Source: WJMT01 sp964611275 (GTDB taxonomy: Bacteria; Acidobacteriota; Aminicenantia; Aminicenantales; Aminicenantaceae). From it: 41,672 nucleotides of DNA. The first letter of the stretch is position 1; each line of letters begins with the position of its first letter. This document shows, one piece after another, positions 7,597 to 16,881 of the stretch. The stretch spans positions 1-41,672 of the forward strand of contig CAZSZS010000170.1 of NCBI GenBank assembly GCA_964611275.1, in the 5' to 3' direction. Under the pieces are notes generated by a model. The model saw nothing but the letters and a program-made list of their open reading frames with translations, searched no databases and was not told the origin of the DNA. Position numbers and translations under genes: made by a program.

Positions 7597-10557
7597 TTAA
7601 AAATCAAATCCTATCCAGAATTTTGTCATCCAGCGGTCACCGGTTTCAAATCCAAATGGGTCGGAGAAGTCAGGCCAGTACACCAGCCTTACGAAGTCTA
7701 AATGAACAGGAAATCCAAGGAGAAAGAATTCGAATCCATATCCCATAGAGCCCACAGCATCAACGAGATAATAATATGTAAAGCCCGACTTACGCGTGTC
7801 CCTAATGTACAACTTTGTTGGAAAACCTTTGACTTTAGTTCTGGCCATATCGAAAAACAGGGTGCCTCTTACCGGACCGAGCTGGCCGATTACTGTAGAG
7901 GCAGCGTTTATTATGGGAAATCTGAACTCAAGATTAGCGAACCAGCTCTCCGTTCCTATAAGACTGTAATAATACTGGGACCGGACCTGGTTGTTGCCGC
8001 CGAAGTAGTTGAGAAAAGGGGTTTCTCCCCAGCTTCCAAAACCCTCAAAGCGGAACGCAAAAAGCGTATCAAGGCCTAAATAGAAATACTGCCGGAAGTC
8101 CAGCTGAAGGGTTGTATTGGTGAGAAATGAATCCGCCGCAGGGATGGCTTGGGAGACCGAAAGACTGAACGTATTTCCGGCAGCAGGGCCGTAGTATTTG
8201 AAATGAGTGGTTTCTCCGACAAAAGAAAGAGAGGCGGATAAAAGGCTGCCGGTAAGAAAGAAACTAAAGGTCTGTCCAGCTTCTGCCATCTCCCGGGCGA
8301 GAGTGGGGTCATAGTATTCTTCATCATAGTAGGAATATTGGAAAGAACCTTGGATGCGGTAGTATCGGTTGAGAGGATAAAAGGCCGCAAGAGTGGCCCC
8401 TGATATGGACCGTGTCGCCAGGGCATCATTATAGTTAAGTGTGTAGTAATAGGATGGATCGATATAGTAGTAGGGCGTGTAGTAGAAAAGGGTGTAGTGG
8501 TAAGCGCTGGCTTGATACTGCAGCCTTCTTTTCTGATTCAGGTAAGAAAAGTAGTAAGAGCGGAAATCTCTGACCTGATAAGCCGTTATATTGAAGTTGT
8601 GATCACCGAACAGGTCTGAGAAAGAAACGGACGAACCGCCGTAGAGAGAACCGTCTGTTGAAATAGTGGTATCCACGGGAGGCCTTCCCGTTAAATAAAG
8701 ATTTCCCATTCCCTCATGGGATTTAATCTTTGACTTGTCGATTTCTACTGTTATATGAGGTTTGTATTCTTCATATTCTTCAGCGGTCAACATATCGTCA
8801 AACCTTATATTTTTTACTGCGACCCCTTCCAGCTCGCCTTTGAATATTTGAAAGGCGCCTTTATGGAATGAGGAAAAAACAACCATGTCTTTTTCACCAG
8901 GGACAGGGTACGGAAAGAAATTGCCGGTTCTTACATCAGAGTGCCTTTTCATCTCGCCGGTCTTCAGTGATAGGGAGTAGACGTTATAGGCTTCTCTCAT
9001 ATCTCCCGAGAAGTATATGAGATTTGGGTCCTGGGAGAATTCCGGGCAAATGGTATTTCCTTTGCCAAATGTCAGCTGGGTCCTTTTACTCAGGTCATTC
9101 AAAGGAGACAGGAAAAGCTTGTCATAAGTCCCGATGCGTAGGGTATAGACAATGGACTTTCCGTCCGGAGAGATGGCGATAGCCTTTTCATAAAGGTCAT
9201 TGTTTGTCAGGTTGCGGGTCTCCCCGGTCTCAAGGGAGAGGCTGAATATATCATGGATGCCGTTAGAAAAGGCGGTATAGAGCAGCTTGTCTTCATTCGG
9301 ACAGAAGCACGGAGAAGTCGGTCGGTCCTGTGGGATTTTGATTTTTTTTATGATGTGGCTGTTAAGGATGTTGATAAGAAACAAGCTGTGCTTTTCTCCC
9401 GACCTTCCAAAGAAGGCGACTTTGTCCCCATCTGGAGACCAGGCAATATCTCTGCCTACAGAAGGCTCTATTTCGTATTTGATATTTTGGTATTTCAGGG
9501 TATATCCTTTAGTAAGGTTTCTTATAAACGATCCGTCTTTGGCAGAGAAAAGAATAATATCAAATTCGTATGCTTTTTGATTGGCCGTCAGAACAGCGAT
9601 GATATCTCCTGACGGAGATAAAGAATGGGAAAACGCGAAATAGAACTCATTAACAGGGTAATTAGGGCCAAGCGCCAAACTGTAGTTATCCGGATTTTCA
9701 CGCATCAAAAAAGGCCTGTATTTTTCTCTGAGGTATTTATTGAACTCGTGGCCAAATTCTTGCGGCTCAATTTTAAATGCATTTTTAATGGGGTTTATAG
9801 GTCCCATCAACGGTACGTTTTTCAGTGACTGCCATAAGTTCGTGACTCCGTTTTTACCATATCTCTGTTCAATAAAATCATAGATCGCATGCCCGAAGTC
9901 ATAGGCCGGATCTCTTGGCAGGGGATATCTTGAGTAAAGGTTTCCGCTTTTCCTCATTTCAGGAATACGGTCGTTGAGAACCGTATCTTTGACAATGAGT
10001 TTTGACCAGGAAGACCAGTTTTCCGTATTGTATTCTGAGAATCCCTCCATGACCCACAGCGGGGGTGAGCTGATGGCATGAAACGCGCCGCCAGGGCTTC
10101 CCCAGAGCATGTCATATTCAAATATATGTGTCAGTTCGTGTTCGACCAAGTCTTCCAATTCATCTATGGGCATATCTCCATAAAGAGCGATCCTGTACAA
10201 TATGGGCTCTGCTACACCAAGTACTCCTTCGGGAAGCTGGAAAAGGTTCGTCTGTTGAAACTCGGTGTTGGTTTTGTAATAAAGGATAGGAACCGTTGCA
10301 GAGAGGTGATGCTTTGTGCTCTGGCTTATCCGGGCATAAGCGCTTTCAGCAAGTTCTGCGATTCTTTTCAGAAAGTCGACGTCGCCCATATAATAATATA
10401 ATTCAAAATGTTCTGTCTCATAGCTTTCCCATTTAAAGTCTTTATAACGGATTCTGTTTTTACCATAATATGGGTAATAGAAACTCTGTGCTGATAAAGA
10501 AGTTATACAGAATAAGAGAAGCACTATACCAAGAATATGATTTTTATGTTTTTTCAT
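7597..10557 (-). CDS. Exported gluzincin-like metalloprotease / TolB beta-propeller / Omp85-like barrel protein
   Basis: This 986-residue protein has three parts. A Sec signal (MKKHKNHILG...SLSAQS, cleavage near 24) is followed by a peptidase-MA-like region with HELTH at 140-144 and a downstream Glu171 in MEGFSEY, the HExxH...E layout of gluzincin zinc proteases. Residues about 300-610 contain TolB/WD40-like repeats (WSPDGDKVAFF, ISPDGKSIVYT, IYFSGDM). Residues about 640-986 are aromatic, alternating strands typical of a BamA/surface-antigen barrel, ending FWIGFDF with the terminal Phe used by the BAM machinery. It probably sits in the outer membrane. An AAGGAGAT ribosome site precedes the ATG. 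It follows two lipoprotein genes in one operon. Substrate unknown. Confidence 0.85.
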   Translation of the reverse strand: MKKHKNHILGIVLLLFCITSLSAQSFYYPYYGKNRIRYKDFKWESYETEHFELYYYMGDVDFLKRIAELAESAYARISQSTKHHLSATVPILYYKTNTEFQQTNLFQLPEGVLGVAEPILYRIALYGDMPIDELEDLVEHELTHIFEYDMLWGSPGGAFHAISSPPLWVMEGFSEYNTENWSSWSKLIVKDTVLNDRIPEMRKSGNLYSRYPLPRDPAYDFGHAIYDFIEQRYGKNGVTNLWQSLKNVPLMGPINPIKNAFKIEPQEFGHEFNKYLREKYRPFLMRENPDNYSLALGPNYPVNEFYFAFSHSLSPSGDIIAVLTANQKAYEFDIILFSAKDGSFIRNLTKGYTLKYQNIKYEIEPSVGRDIAWSPDGDKVAFFGRSGEKHSLFLINILNSHIIKKIKIPQDRPTSPCFCPNEDKLLYTAFSNGIHDIFSLSLETGETRNLTNNDLYEKAIAISPDGKSIVYTLRIGTYDKLFLSPLNDLSKRTQLTFGKGNTICPEFSQDPNLIYFSGDMREAYNVYSLSLKTGEMKRHSDVRTGNFFPYPVPGEKDMVVFSSFHKGAFQIFKGELEGVAVKNIRFDDMLTAEEYEEYKPHITVEIDKSKIKSHEGMGNLYLTGRPPVDTTISTDGSLYGGSSVSFSDLFGDHNFNITAYQVRDFRSYYFSYLNQKRRLQYQASAYHYTLFYYTPYYYIDPSYYYTLNYNDALATRSISGATLAAFYPLNRYYRIQGSFQYSYYDEEYYDPTLAREMAEAGQTFSFFLTGSLLSASLSFVGETTHFKYYGPAAGNTFSLSVSQAIPAADSFLTNTTLQLDFRQYFYLGLDTLFAFRFEGFGSWGETPFLNYFGGNNQVRSQYYYSLIGTESWFANLEFRFPIINAASTVIGQLGPVRGTLFFDMARTKVKGFPTKLYIRDTRKSGFTYYYLVDAVGSMGYGFEFFLLGFPVHLDFVRLVYWPDFSDPFGFETGDRWMTKFWIGFDF

Positions 10558-10566
10558 AGTATCTCC

Positions 10567-11238
10567 TTATTTTAGGATGAGATATCGTTGTTGCGGTCGC
10601 GGTTCGGCAAGAAGATCTCGGAAGACTTGTTCTTTAATACCGAATATAAGGTCATAAAAGGCAAAAGCTGAAGTTTGATTTGGATTCTCATAAGTTTTCG
10701 TTTCGCTGAATTTCCTCTGGAATAAGATCTCTCCTGTCTGGCTGTCTATGAAATAGAGGTCCAGTATAAGCGAGTACATATTTCTCTGGGCGAACCTGTC
10801 TTCATATGAGAAAGGGTCCTCAAATTTCTTCTTGTCTTTTATCAAGGCCTTTCTTATTTCGGATTTGTATTCATAGGTCCCGGAGATAATGATTCCTTTT
10901 CTTTCATTATCAGAAAGGTTGACCCAGAATTCTTTTTCATTGAAATTTTTTTCATCTTCAGCGGAGACCTGTTCCAGCATCACTTCTTTCTTTGTTTCGA
11001 TTCTCATCTCCTGGGCAAAGTACTCTTTGATCTCGTTATTAATATCAAAATCAGGTTTTTCCTTTTTTGGAAGGAAATCCGTGATGATAATTTCTTCGAA
11101 TGGCGCCAGGTTTACTTCGGGCTTTTTAGCTATGCTTGCGTTTACTTCTACATAGGACGACATGCTGCTGCAGCTGTAGAAACAAAAGAAAAGGAAACAA
11201 AGGACGGTTGTATAAAAAGCAGTTTTATTTTTTTTCAT
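10567..11238 (-). CDS. CsgG/LpoB-like lipoprotein
   Basis: About 223 residues. I chose the ATG at 11238 because MKKNKTAFYTT gives a clean signal sequence. The frame is open to an ATG at 11259 inside the upstream gene, and neither start has a convincing ribosome site, so translational coupling is likely. The lipobox is FYSC, followed by SSMSSY. The body shows a CsgG/LpoB-style pattern: IIITDFLP, IIISGTYEY, LILDLYFIDSQTGEILF. Proteins of this fold assemble at the outer membrane (secretion pores, penicillin-binding-protein activators). The match is by pattern only, so the family is tentative. It lies 9 nt before the protease/barrel gene and overlaps the TPR gene. Confidence 0.7.
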   Translation of the reverse strand: MKKNKTAFYTTVLCFLFFCFYSCSSMSSYVEVNASIAKKPEVNLAPFEEIIITDFLPKKEKPDFDINNEIKEYFAQEMRIETKKEVMLEQVSAEDEKNFNEKEFWVNLSDNERKGIIISGTYEYKSEIRKALIKDKKKFEDPFSYEDRFAQRNMYSLILDLYFIDSQTGEILFQRKFSETKTYENPNQTSAFAFYDLIFGIKEQVFRDLLAEPRPQQRYLILK

Positions 11239-11590
11239 CTTTGTTCTCATCTTTATCATTGATTTTATTTAAGTTTTCTTTGAATTTTTTGTAGTTGGAT
11301 CGGATGTGTTCGTTTTCAGGGCCGAGCTCTAATGCTGTTTTATATTCTTTTTCAGCTTTCTCAAAATCCCCCTTTTTTTCATACGCAACAGCCAGGTTGT
11401 TATGAGCGGCCGGAGAATTTGGGTCCTTTTGGACGACTTTTTCCCATCTGAAGATAGCCTCATCCCACAATCCCTTCTGTGCCGCCTCGATTCCGAACTT
11501 CACTTCATCCTGAGGAAGATACATAACGCATCCGGCTAAAAGGAGAAGAAGGATGAGAAAACTCAATAATATAACTGTTTTAGTGTTCAT
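11225..11590 (-). CDS. TPR-repeat lipoprotein
   Basis: A 121-residue lipoprotein. The signal MNTKTVILLSFLILLLLLAGC has a textbook lipobox (LAGC, Cys21). Residues about 35-105 hold two tetratricopeptide units: GLWDEAIFRWEKVVQKDPNSP and AAHNNLAVAYEKKGDFEKAEKEYKTALELGP. The short Lys/Asp-rich tail (NDKDENKDEKK) overlaps the start of the next gene. TPRs bind partner proteins, so a scaffold role for the lipoprotein and outer-membrane protein encoded downstream is a reasonable inference. A modest AAAGGA ribosome site lies 13 nt before the ATG. Confidence 0.85.
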   Translation of the reverse strand: MNTKTVILLSFLILLLLLAGCVMYLPQDEVKFGIEAAQKGLWDEAIFRWEKVVQKDPNSPAAHNNLAVAYEKKGDFEKAEKEYKTALELGPENEHIRSNYKKFKENLNKINDKDENKDEKK

Positions 11591-11615
11591 TTCGGATCAG
11601 TCCTTTCTTAACTAT

Positions 11616-11644
11616 AAAGTACTTGTTTTTTATAAAATCGTCAA
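11616..11644 (-). promoter_or_regulatory. Possible promoter for the TPR/lipoprotein/protease-barrel operon
   Basis: Minus strand TTGACG (11639-11644), 17 nt, then TACTTT (11616-11621). The -35 is good and the -10 is weak; an overlapping TATAGT lies just downstream. Confidence 0.35.
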
Positions 11645-11791
11645 GAATGTGCACCGCCACACACGCTGTTTTAAAAGAGACGAAGCAATAAGCATAAAAA
11701 ATTCCACGGATAATTATTCTTATGGTATTTTGTAGAAGCAAGTTTTGTGCCAGGTGGCTTAAGGGGGAGCGAGGAGGAGGTTCCTTTTGTG

Positions 11792-11820
11792 TTGTCATTC
11801 AAAAAGGACATGTGTATAAT
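11792..11820 (+). promoter_or_regulatory. Sigma70 promoter for folD
   Basis: TTGTCA (11792-11797), exactly 17 nt, then a perfect TATAAT (11815-11820). Predicted start near 11827, 23 nt before the folD ATG. This is one of the best promoters in the window. Confidence 0.75.
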
Positions 11821-11849
11821 GATTTGTAAATTTTTTCCAGGAGGGCTTC

Positions 11850-12764
11850 ATGGGAGTTTGGCTTGAAGGCAGTACTTTGGCAAAGGCAATAAAGGAAAAA
11901 GTCAAAGATGAAGTTTCTAAAATAAAAGCGAAAAAAAATGAGGTTCCGGGTTTAGCTGCGGTTCTAGTGGGAGAGAACAAAGCGTCCCAGGTATATGTGA
12001 GGATGAAACAGAGAAACTGCGAAAGGCTGGGCCTTTATTCCGAAGTCCTGACATTTAATGAGACATTAGATCCTTCTGAGCTTAAAAAAAAGATAGAAGA
12101 ATTGAACAAAAAGGACCAGATCGACGGTATCCTTGTACAGGAGCCTCTGCCGCCGGGTTTCAGCAGCCATGAAGTCGCGACAACCATCCTTCCTGAGAAA
12201 GACGTAGATGGCCTTAATCCTTGTAGCCTCGGGAGTTTATTAAGGGTCGAGAGCGGTCTTCGGCCCTGCACTCCGTTAGGAATAATGGAGCTTTTAAAGT
12301 CTAAGGATATTGGCATAAAAGGGAAGGAGGTCGTGATTATCGGAAGAAGCTTGCTTGTCGGAAAACCTCTTTCTATCATGATGACCAACGCACACGGTAC
12401 GGTGACGGTTTGTCATTCCAGGACAGAAGACCTTCCAAAGGTAGCCTCAAGAGCGGACATATTGGTGGCCGCTATTGGGAGAGGAGCGTTTGTAACGCCT
12501 GATTTTGTAAAAGAGGGAGCTGTTGTCATAGATGTGGGAATCAATCACCTCACTGATAAAGCCAAGGCAGCCGAGATGTTTGAAGAACCTGAAAAGAGGC
12601 TGCAGGACATTGATGAGAAAGGATATACTCTTATCGGTGATGTGCACCCGAGCGTCATACACAGGGCTTCTTTTCTTACCCCTGTTCCACGGGGAGTCGG
12701 CCCCCTGACTGTGGCGCTGCTTATGCACAATACGCTTAAGGCCTATAAATTAAGGCGCGGATAA
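11850..12764 (+). CDS. folD: Bifunctional methylenetetrahydrofolate dehydrogenase/cyclohydrolase FolD
   Basis: FolD interconverts 5,10-methylene-, methenyl- and 10-formyl-tetrahydrofolate in the cytoplasm. The 304-residue protein shows PGLAAVLVGENKASQVYVRMK with the catalytic Lys region, DGILVQEPLPPG, KDVDGLNPCS, the Rossmann motif VIIGRSLLVGKPLS, AIGRGAFV and the C-terminal TPVPRGVGPLTVALLMHNT. Length is typical. AGGAGGG lies 6 nt before the ATG and a strong promoter lies just upstream. It is followed after 136 nt by rpmB in the same direction and is flanked by minus-strand operons on both sides. Confidence 0.98.
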   Translation: MGVWLEGSTLAKAIKEKVKDEVSKIKAKKNEVPGLAAVLVGENKASQVYVRMKQRNCERLGLYSEVLTFNETLDPSELKKKIEELNKKDQIDGILVQEPLPPGFSSHEVATTILPEKDVDGLNPCSLGSLLRVESGLRPCTPLGIMELLKSKDIGIKGKEVVIIGRSLLVGKPLSIMMTNAHGTVTVCHSRTEDLPKVASRADILVAAIGRGAFVTPDFVKEGAVVIDVGINHLTDKAKAAEMFEEPEKRLQDIDEKGYTLIGDVHPSVIHRASFLTPVPRGVGPLTVALLMHNTLKAYKLRRG

Positions 12765-12900
12765 CTTCTTCGCAGAGCCGGAAAAAGGATTGTTGTCCAA
12801 ATGGGGTTGGGTTTTTAGCGAATTTATGTTATATATATTCTTTATTTTGATTTATCAGGATTATTTATGAATCATCAGGTTATGCAAGAGAGAAAGGAAA

Positions 12901-13092
12901 ATGGCTAAAGTATGTGAAATTTGCGGAAAAGGCCCTGTTTTCGGAAACAGTGTCAGCCATTCACACAAGGCGACGAAAAAGAAATGGAAGCCCAATTTAC
13001 AGCACATCAAGATTGAGACGGATTCAGGGACAAGAAAAGCGTGGGTGTGCACGAACTGTATACGTTCAGGAAAAGTAGAAAAAGCCGGATAA
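12901..13092 (+). CDS. rpmB: 50S ribosomal protein L28
   Basis: A 63-residue L28: AKVCEICGKGPVFGNSVSHS at the N-terminus, then KRKWxPN-like KKKWKPNLQ, and WVCTNCIRSGKVEK. Two CxxC pairs (Cys5/8 and Cys50/53) make this the zinc-binding form. AAAGGAAA precedes the ATG. The 136-nt gap after folD has a weak -35/-10 pair (TTGGGT at 12807, TATATA at 12830), so rpmB may also be transcribed separately. It converges on rel, with only 7 nt between the stop codons. Confidence 0.97.
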   Translation: MAKVCEICGKGPVFGNSVSHSHKATKKKWKPNLQHIKIETDSGTRKAWVCTNCIRSGKVEKAG

Positions 13093-13099
13093 TCCTCAA

Positions 13100-15253
13100 T
13101 TATAATCTTTCCACAGAGAGAACCTCGCTGATCCTATTTATTTCTGTTATGGCCTTCTCTAGCTGTTCTATATTTTTAACAGTCAGGTAAAGATTGATTC
13201 TGGTTTTTTTATCCGGAGAAGCCTCAGCATTTGCTTTCTTTATATTTATCTTAAGGCTAGCGATTTTTGAAGTTATTTTTGCAAGCACACCAGAAGTGTC
13301 TACAGCCTTGATCAAAAGAGAGGCGCTGTAATCACCTTTAGCGGACTTGTCCCAGGAGACTTCTACCATCCGCTGTGAGGGGAGGATTTCTTTTTTTACC
13401 AGATGACACCTGAGCGAATGGACCGTGATTCCTTTTCCTGAAGTGATATAACCGGTTATGGGTTCCCCGTGTACCGGAGAACAGCATCTCGCTAGTTTTA
13501 TATTTGAGGTTTCTATGTTTTTTACTTTAATGTCGGATTCAGGTTTTTTAGTGACTCTTTTAACGGCTTTCTTTATGAGCGTCTCTTTGCCTGATTTAAG
13601 CTCTTTACCAGGGAAGATTTTTTCGAATAATTTTTCGCTCAAAACGATCTTGCCTATGCCTACCATCTCGTAAAAATGTTTGAGTGACTTTATTTGAGAG
13701 TTTGTCGCTTGTCTTACATTTTTTAAAAGCTCTTTTCCTTTTAATGGGCTTTCTCTGGTTTTCTGCTTTTTGAGGTGTTTGTTCCAGAGCTTTTTTCCTA
13801 AGGAGATGTTTTTTATTTGCTCCTGTTTGTTAAGCCACCTCTTTATTTGATGCTGCGCTTTAGAAGTGAAAGCAAAGTTAAGCCAGTTCCTTACGGGTGT
13901 TTTTTTATCAGAGGTTGTGATTTCAACGATGGTGCCGGGCTCCAGGACCGTTTTTAAGGGGACAGTCCTTCTGTTTATTAGGGCCTTATCAGCATGCAGG
14001 CCTATTTCCGTGTGGATTTTGAATGCGAAATCAAGGGCAGTGGCTCCCATAGGGAGGGTTATGACTTTTCCCTTTGGCGTGAAAACATAGACTTCTTCAG
14101 GGATCAGATTTGTCTTTAAGTCCTTTAGGAATTTTCTTGGGTCTTTTTGTTCTTTGTAAAGGTCGGCCATTTCTCTCAGCCATTGAAGCCGTTGGTCTTC
14201 TTTAATTATGGCCTTGGCGTCCGTTTCCTTGTATTTCCAGTGTGCAGCGATTCCGTTTACAGCGATTTCATGCATCTCATGTGTTCGGATCTGTATTTCA
14301 ATCGTCTGTTTTTTTTCTGTGAGAATGGTTGTGTGAAGGGCCTGATAGAGGTTTGGCTTTGGCATGGAAATAAAGTCGTTAAATCGCGAAGGAAAATGGG
14401 TCCAGTTCTGATGGATGATCCCCAGCGCTGCATAGCAGTTGCTTGTGGTATCCGTAATGAGCCTTAAGGCCATAAAATCGTAGACCTGATCGAATTTTAT
14501 GCCCCGGCGCTTCATCTTGCTGTAAATACTGTAAGGCCTCTTGATTCTGGAGGACAAATCAGCCGGGATATTATTCTTTTTCATCAGCTCTACAAGCTCT
14601 CGTTCGATTTTTTTTAAGGAGCTTTTAGCGTCTTTTTTTTTGGTTTTTATTAGGGAGAGAATCTGGAAATAGTTTTTTTGGTCGACATACTGAAAGGAAA
14701 GGTCCTCAAGCTCTCCTTTTATTCGGCCCATGCCGAGCCTGTTGGCAATGGGAGCATATATTTCTATTGTTTCCTGAGCGATCTGCTTTTGTTTTTTATC
14801 GGGAAGATACTTTAAGGTCTTGAGGTTGTGTATTCTGTCTGCAAGTTTGATAAAGATGACTCTAAGGTCGTCGGTCATGGCGAGAATTATTTTTCTGATG
14901 GTCTCTGCCCTGCTTGTCTCCGGTGAGGATTCTTCGACAAGGCTGATTTTGGTCACTCCCTCTACAAGATGGGCGATCTCCTTGCCAAAGACCTTTTTTA
15001 TGTCTACAGCGGTCACGTCCGTATCTTCCAGAACGTCATGCAGAAGTGCGGCAGCCAGGGTGGTGGGATCAAGCTTCATATCTGCCAGGATGTTGGCCAC
15101 TTCAAGGGGATGGCTGAGATAGGGCTCTCCGGAAAGACGGACCTGTCCTTTATGGGACTGGGCTGCAAATATATAGGCTTTCTGCAGAGGGACCAGATCT
15201 TTTTCTCCATACCATGCGGAGACTTTTTCCAGGATGTCGTTGAATCTAATCAT
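13100..15253 (-). CDS. rel: Bifunctional (p)ppGpp synthetase/hydrolase, RelA/SpoT (Rel)
   Basis: 717 residues, full-length long RSH. The hydrolase domain keeps its metal-site residues: His48 (YLSHP) and the His72-Asp73 pair (LLHDVLEDTD). The synthetase domain has RIKRPYSIYSKMKRRG, FDQVYDFMALRLI, FNDFISMPKPNLYQALHTT and EIQIRTHEMHEIA. A TGS domain follows (VYVFTPKGKVITLPMGATALDFAF). Then come the conserved ARCCSPVHGEPITGYITSG region and a C-terminal ACT domain. Both active sites look intact, so it should make and degrade (p)ppGpp. It is the last gene of fmdB-waaF-gmhB-rel, 26 nt after gmhB, an unusual link of stringent response with LPS core genes. Confidence 0.96.
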   Translation of the reverse strand: MIRFNDILEKVSAWYGEKDLVPLQKAYIFAAQSHKGQVRLSGEPYLSHPLEVANILADMKLDPTTLAAALLHDVLEDTDVTAVDIKKVFGKEIAHLVEGVTKISLVEESSPETSRAETIRKIILAMTDDLRVIFIKLADRIHNLKTLKYLPDKKQKQIAQETIEIYAPIANRLGMGRIKGELEDLSFQYVDQKNYFQILSLIKTKKKDAKSSLKKIERELVELMKKNNIPADLSSRIKRPYSIYSKMKRRGIKFDQVYDFMALRLITDTTSNCYAALGIIHQNWTHFPSRFNDFISMPKPNLYQALHTTILTEKKQTIEIQIRTHEMHEIAVNGIAAHWKYKETDAKAIIKEDQRLQWLREMADLYKEQKDPRKFLKDLKTNLIPEEVYVFTPKGKVITLPMGATALDFAFKIHTEIGLHADKALINRRTVPLKTVLEPGTIVEITTSDKKTPVRNWLNFAFTSKAQHQIKRWLNKQEQIKNISLGKKLWNKHLKKQKTRESPLKGKELLKNVRQATNSQIKSLKHFYEMVGIGKIVLSEKLFEKIFPGKELKSGKETLIKKAVKRVTKKPESDIKVKNIETSNIKLARCCSPVHGEPITGYITSGKGITVHSLRCHLVKKEILPSQRMVEVSWDKSAKGDYSASLLIKAVDTSGVLAKITSKIASLKINIKKANAEASPDKKTRINLYLTVKNIEQLEKAITEINRISEVLSVERL

Positions 15254-15279
15254 TTGTGTTTTATTAAGGATTTGACAGG

Positions 15280-15867
15280 CTAATCCGCTGTTTCTATTCC
15301 CTTCGTCTTTAAAATCCAGTTTACAGCATTCAGCAAGTCCTTTGCAACAAAGCCGGGCTTTATTTTCATCTCTTCAAGCCTGGCTCTTGCTTGTTTTCCA
15401 AAACCGGTAAGGACAAGAACCGGAGTGGCTTGGATGTTTACGCCGAGCAGAATATCTTCCACTTTATCCCCTATGAAGTAGGATTTGGACAGGTCGATAT
15501 CCAACTTTTCAGCCGCTTTGAGAGCCAGGCCGGGGTGAGGTTTCCTGCAGAGGCATTCTTTGCGGTACTCAGGGATAGACGATTTCGAATAATGCGGGCA
15601 GTAATATATCTCATCGATCCGGGCTGATTTGTTTCGGAAGGATTCTTTCATTTTTTCATGGATGACAGCAAGGGCTTCCTCCTTAATAAGCCCTCTTCCC
15701 ACGCCTGATTGATTTGTAATCACAACAGCCAGAAAACCCGCATTGTTGATTTTCCTTACGGCCTCATAACTATAAGGATAGATTTTTATCCGTTCAAAGG
15801 AATCAGGGTATCCCACGTCTTCATTGATAGTACCGTCTCTGTCCAAAAAAACCGCTCTTTTTTTCAT
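15280..15867 (-). CDS. gmhB: D-glycero-D-manno-heptose-1,7-bisphosphate 7-phosphatase (GmhB-like HAD)
   Basis: GmhB removes the 7-phosphate from heptose bisphosphate on the way to ADP-heptose for the LPS core. The 195-residue HAD phosphatase has nucleophile motif FLDRDGTINED (Asp9, Asp11), VITNQSGVGRGL and IGDKVEDILLG. The structural zinc ligands CPH (Cys90, His92) and CLC (Cys105, Cys107) mark the GmhB/HisB-N group. Its ATG overlaps the waaF stop by 4 nt (ATGA), so the two are translationally coupled. HisB-type histidinol phosphatase is the alternative, but the heptosyltransferase neighbour favours GmhB. Confidence 0.92.
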   Translation of the reverse strand: MKKRAVFLDRDGTINEDVGYPDSFERIKIYPYSYEAVRKINNAGFLAVVITNQSGVGRGLIKEEALAVIHEKMKESFRNKSARIDEIYYCPHYSKSSIPEYRKECLCRKPHPGLALKAAEKLDIDLSKSYFIGDKVEDILLGVNIQATPVLVLTGFGKQARARLEEMKIKPGFVAKDLLNAVNWILKTKGIETAD

Positions 15868-16871
15868 GACAGGAACCGCTCACACTCCGAGAAAACCTCT
15901 TCCGGAGTTATTTTTAGCATACATAGATGCTCATAGGGACAGGTTCTGTAAGAACACGGCCAGCACGGGACCTCTTTTTTGATCAGCGCATAGGGTTGTT
16001 GAAAGGGCCTTGTGGCAGCGGGAACCGTAGGACCGAACAAAGCGACAACGGGAATACCGAGAGCGTTTGAGATATGCATGGGCCCCGAGTCGTTAGAAAC
16101 CACAACATCAGACAGGCTCATAATGGCAGCGAGCATTCTCAGAGATGTTTTTCCGGCTATATTCACCGGCTTTTTCTTCAGAGAATCCATGATAGCCTGG
16201 GCAAGCTCTTTTTCCGCCCTGGAACCTATAAGGAGCAGGTTAAGGGAAGCTTTTTTTTGGAGCATTTCCGCCAGGGCGGTATATTGGGACACAGGCCATC
16301 TTTTTGCAGGGCCAAAGTAAGCACCCGGATTTAAGATGATGGTCTTTTTTGCTGGGTCGAAGTCATAGGAACGGAGAAAATCGGCGGCCTGGGCTTTTTC
16401 TTGTTCTGTTACGGCGAGCTCCAGTTTGGGGAGATAGGTTTTAAATCCAAGGCCTGTAAGGATGTTTTGATAATAAAGGACTTGATGGATCTGTTTTCTC
16501 GGGTTTTTATAGGAAACAGGCTCTGTGAGTAACAGCTGCCGTCCGTCTCTTGTATACCCCCATCTTTTTGGGATACCCGCCAGAGTGAACAGAAGAGCGG
16601 AGAGAAAAGAATTAGTAAGGAGCAGCCCTGCGTCAAAATGATATTTCTTTAGCTTCTTGGCGGCAGATCTGAAGCTATTCGGGCTGTTTTGGTCAGGGAC
16701 AGTGACGATCTCGCGCACAAAGTCCAGGTTCAGGAAGATATCTTTTACCCAGGATTTAGAGACGATGAAAATATTTGAGCTGGGAAAGTTCCTTTTTAAG
16801 CTTTTTATAGTGGGGATAGCGAGCACAGAATCCCCTATCCAATTTGGAACGCGAACCGCTATCCGCATCAT
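15864..16871 (-). CDS. waaF: ADP-heptose:LPS heptosyltransferase (WaaF-like, GT9)
   Basis: This enzyme transfers heptose from ADP-heptose to the LPS inner core on the cytoplasmic face. The 335-residue GT9 protein begins MMRIAVRVPNWIGDSVLAIP (WaaF-like RxPNWIGD). It carries NPGAYFGPAKRWP in the middle and SNDSGPMHISNALGIPVVALFGPT at the C-terminal nucleotide-sugar site. A Cys-rich end follows (CWPCSYRTCPYEHLCM), like the WaaF C-terminal CxxC region. Two adjacent ATGs (16871 and 16868) are both possible starts with no clear ribosome site. The gene starts 10 nt after fmdB and overlaps gmhB by 4 nt. Confidence 0.92.
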   Translation of the reverse strand: MMRIAVRVPNWIGDSVLAIPTIKSLKRNFPSSNIFIVSKSWVKDIFLNLDFVREIVTVPDQNSPNSFRSAAKKLKKYHFDAGLLLTNSFLSALLFTLAGIPKRWGYTRDGRQLLLTEPVSYKNPRKQIHQVLYYQNILTGLGFKTYLPKLELAVTEQEKAQAADFLRSYDFDPAKKTIILNPGAYFGPAKRWPVSQYTALAEMLQKKASLNLLLIGSRAEKELAQAIMDSLKKKPVNIAGKTSLRMLAAIMSLSDVVVSNDSGPMHISNALGIPVVALFGPTVPAATRPFQQPYALIKKEVPCWPCSYRTCPYEHLCMLKITPEEVFSECERFLS

Positions 16872-16881
16872 ACTGACTGTA

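Noticed and set aside
11580..11798. 72-codon minus-strand frame upstream of the TPR gene
   Set aside because: It overlaps the folD and TPR promoter regions, has no ribosome site and no recognisable features.
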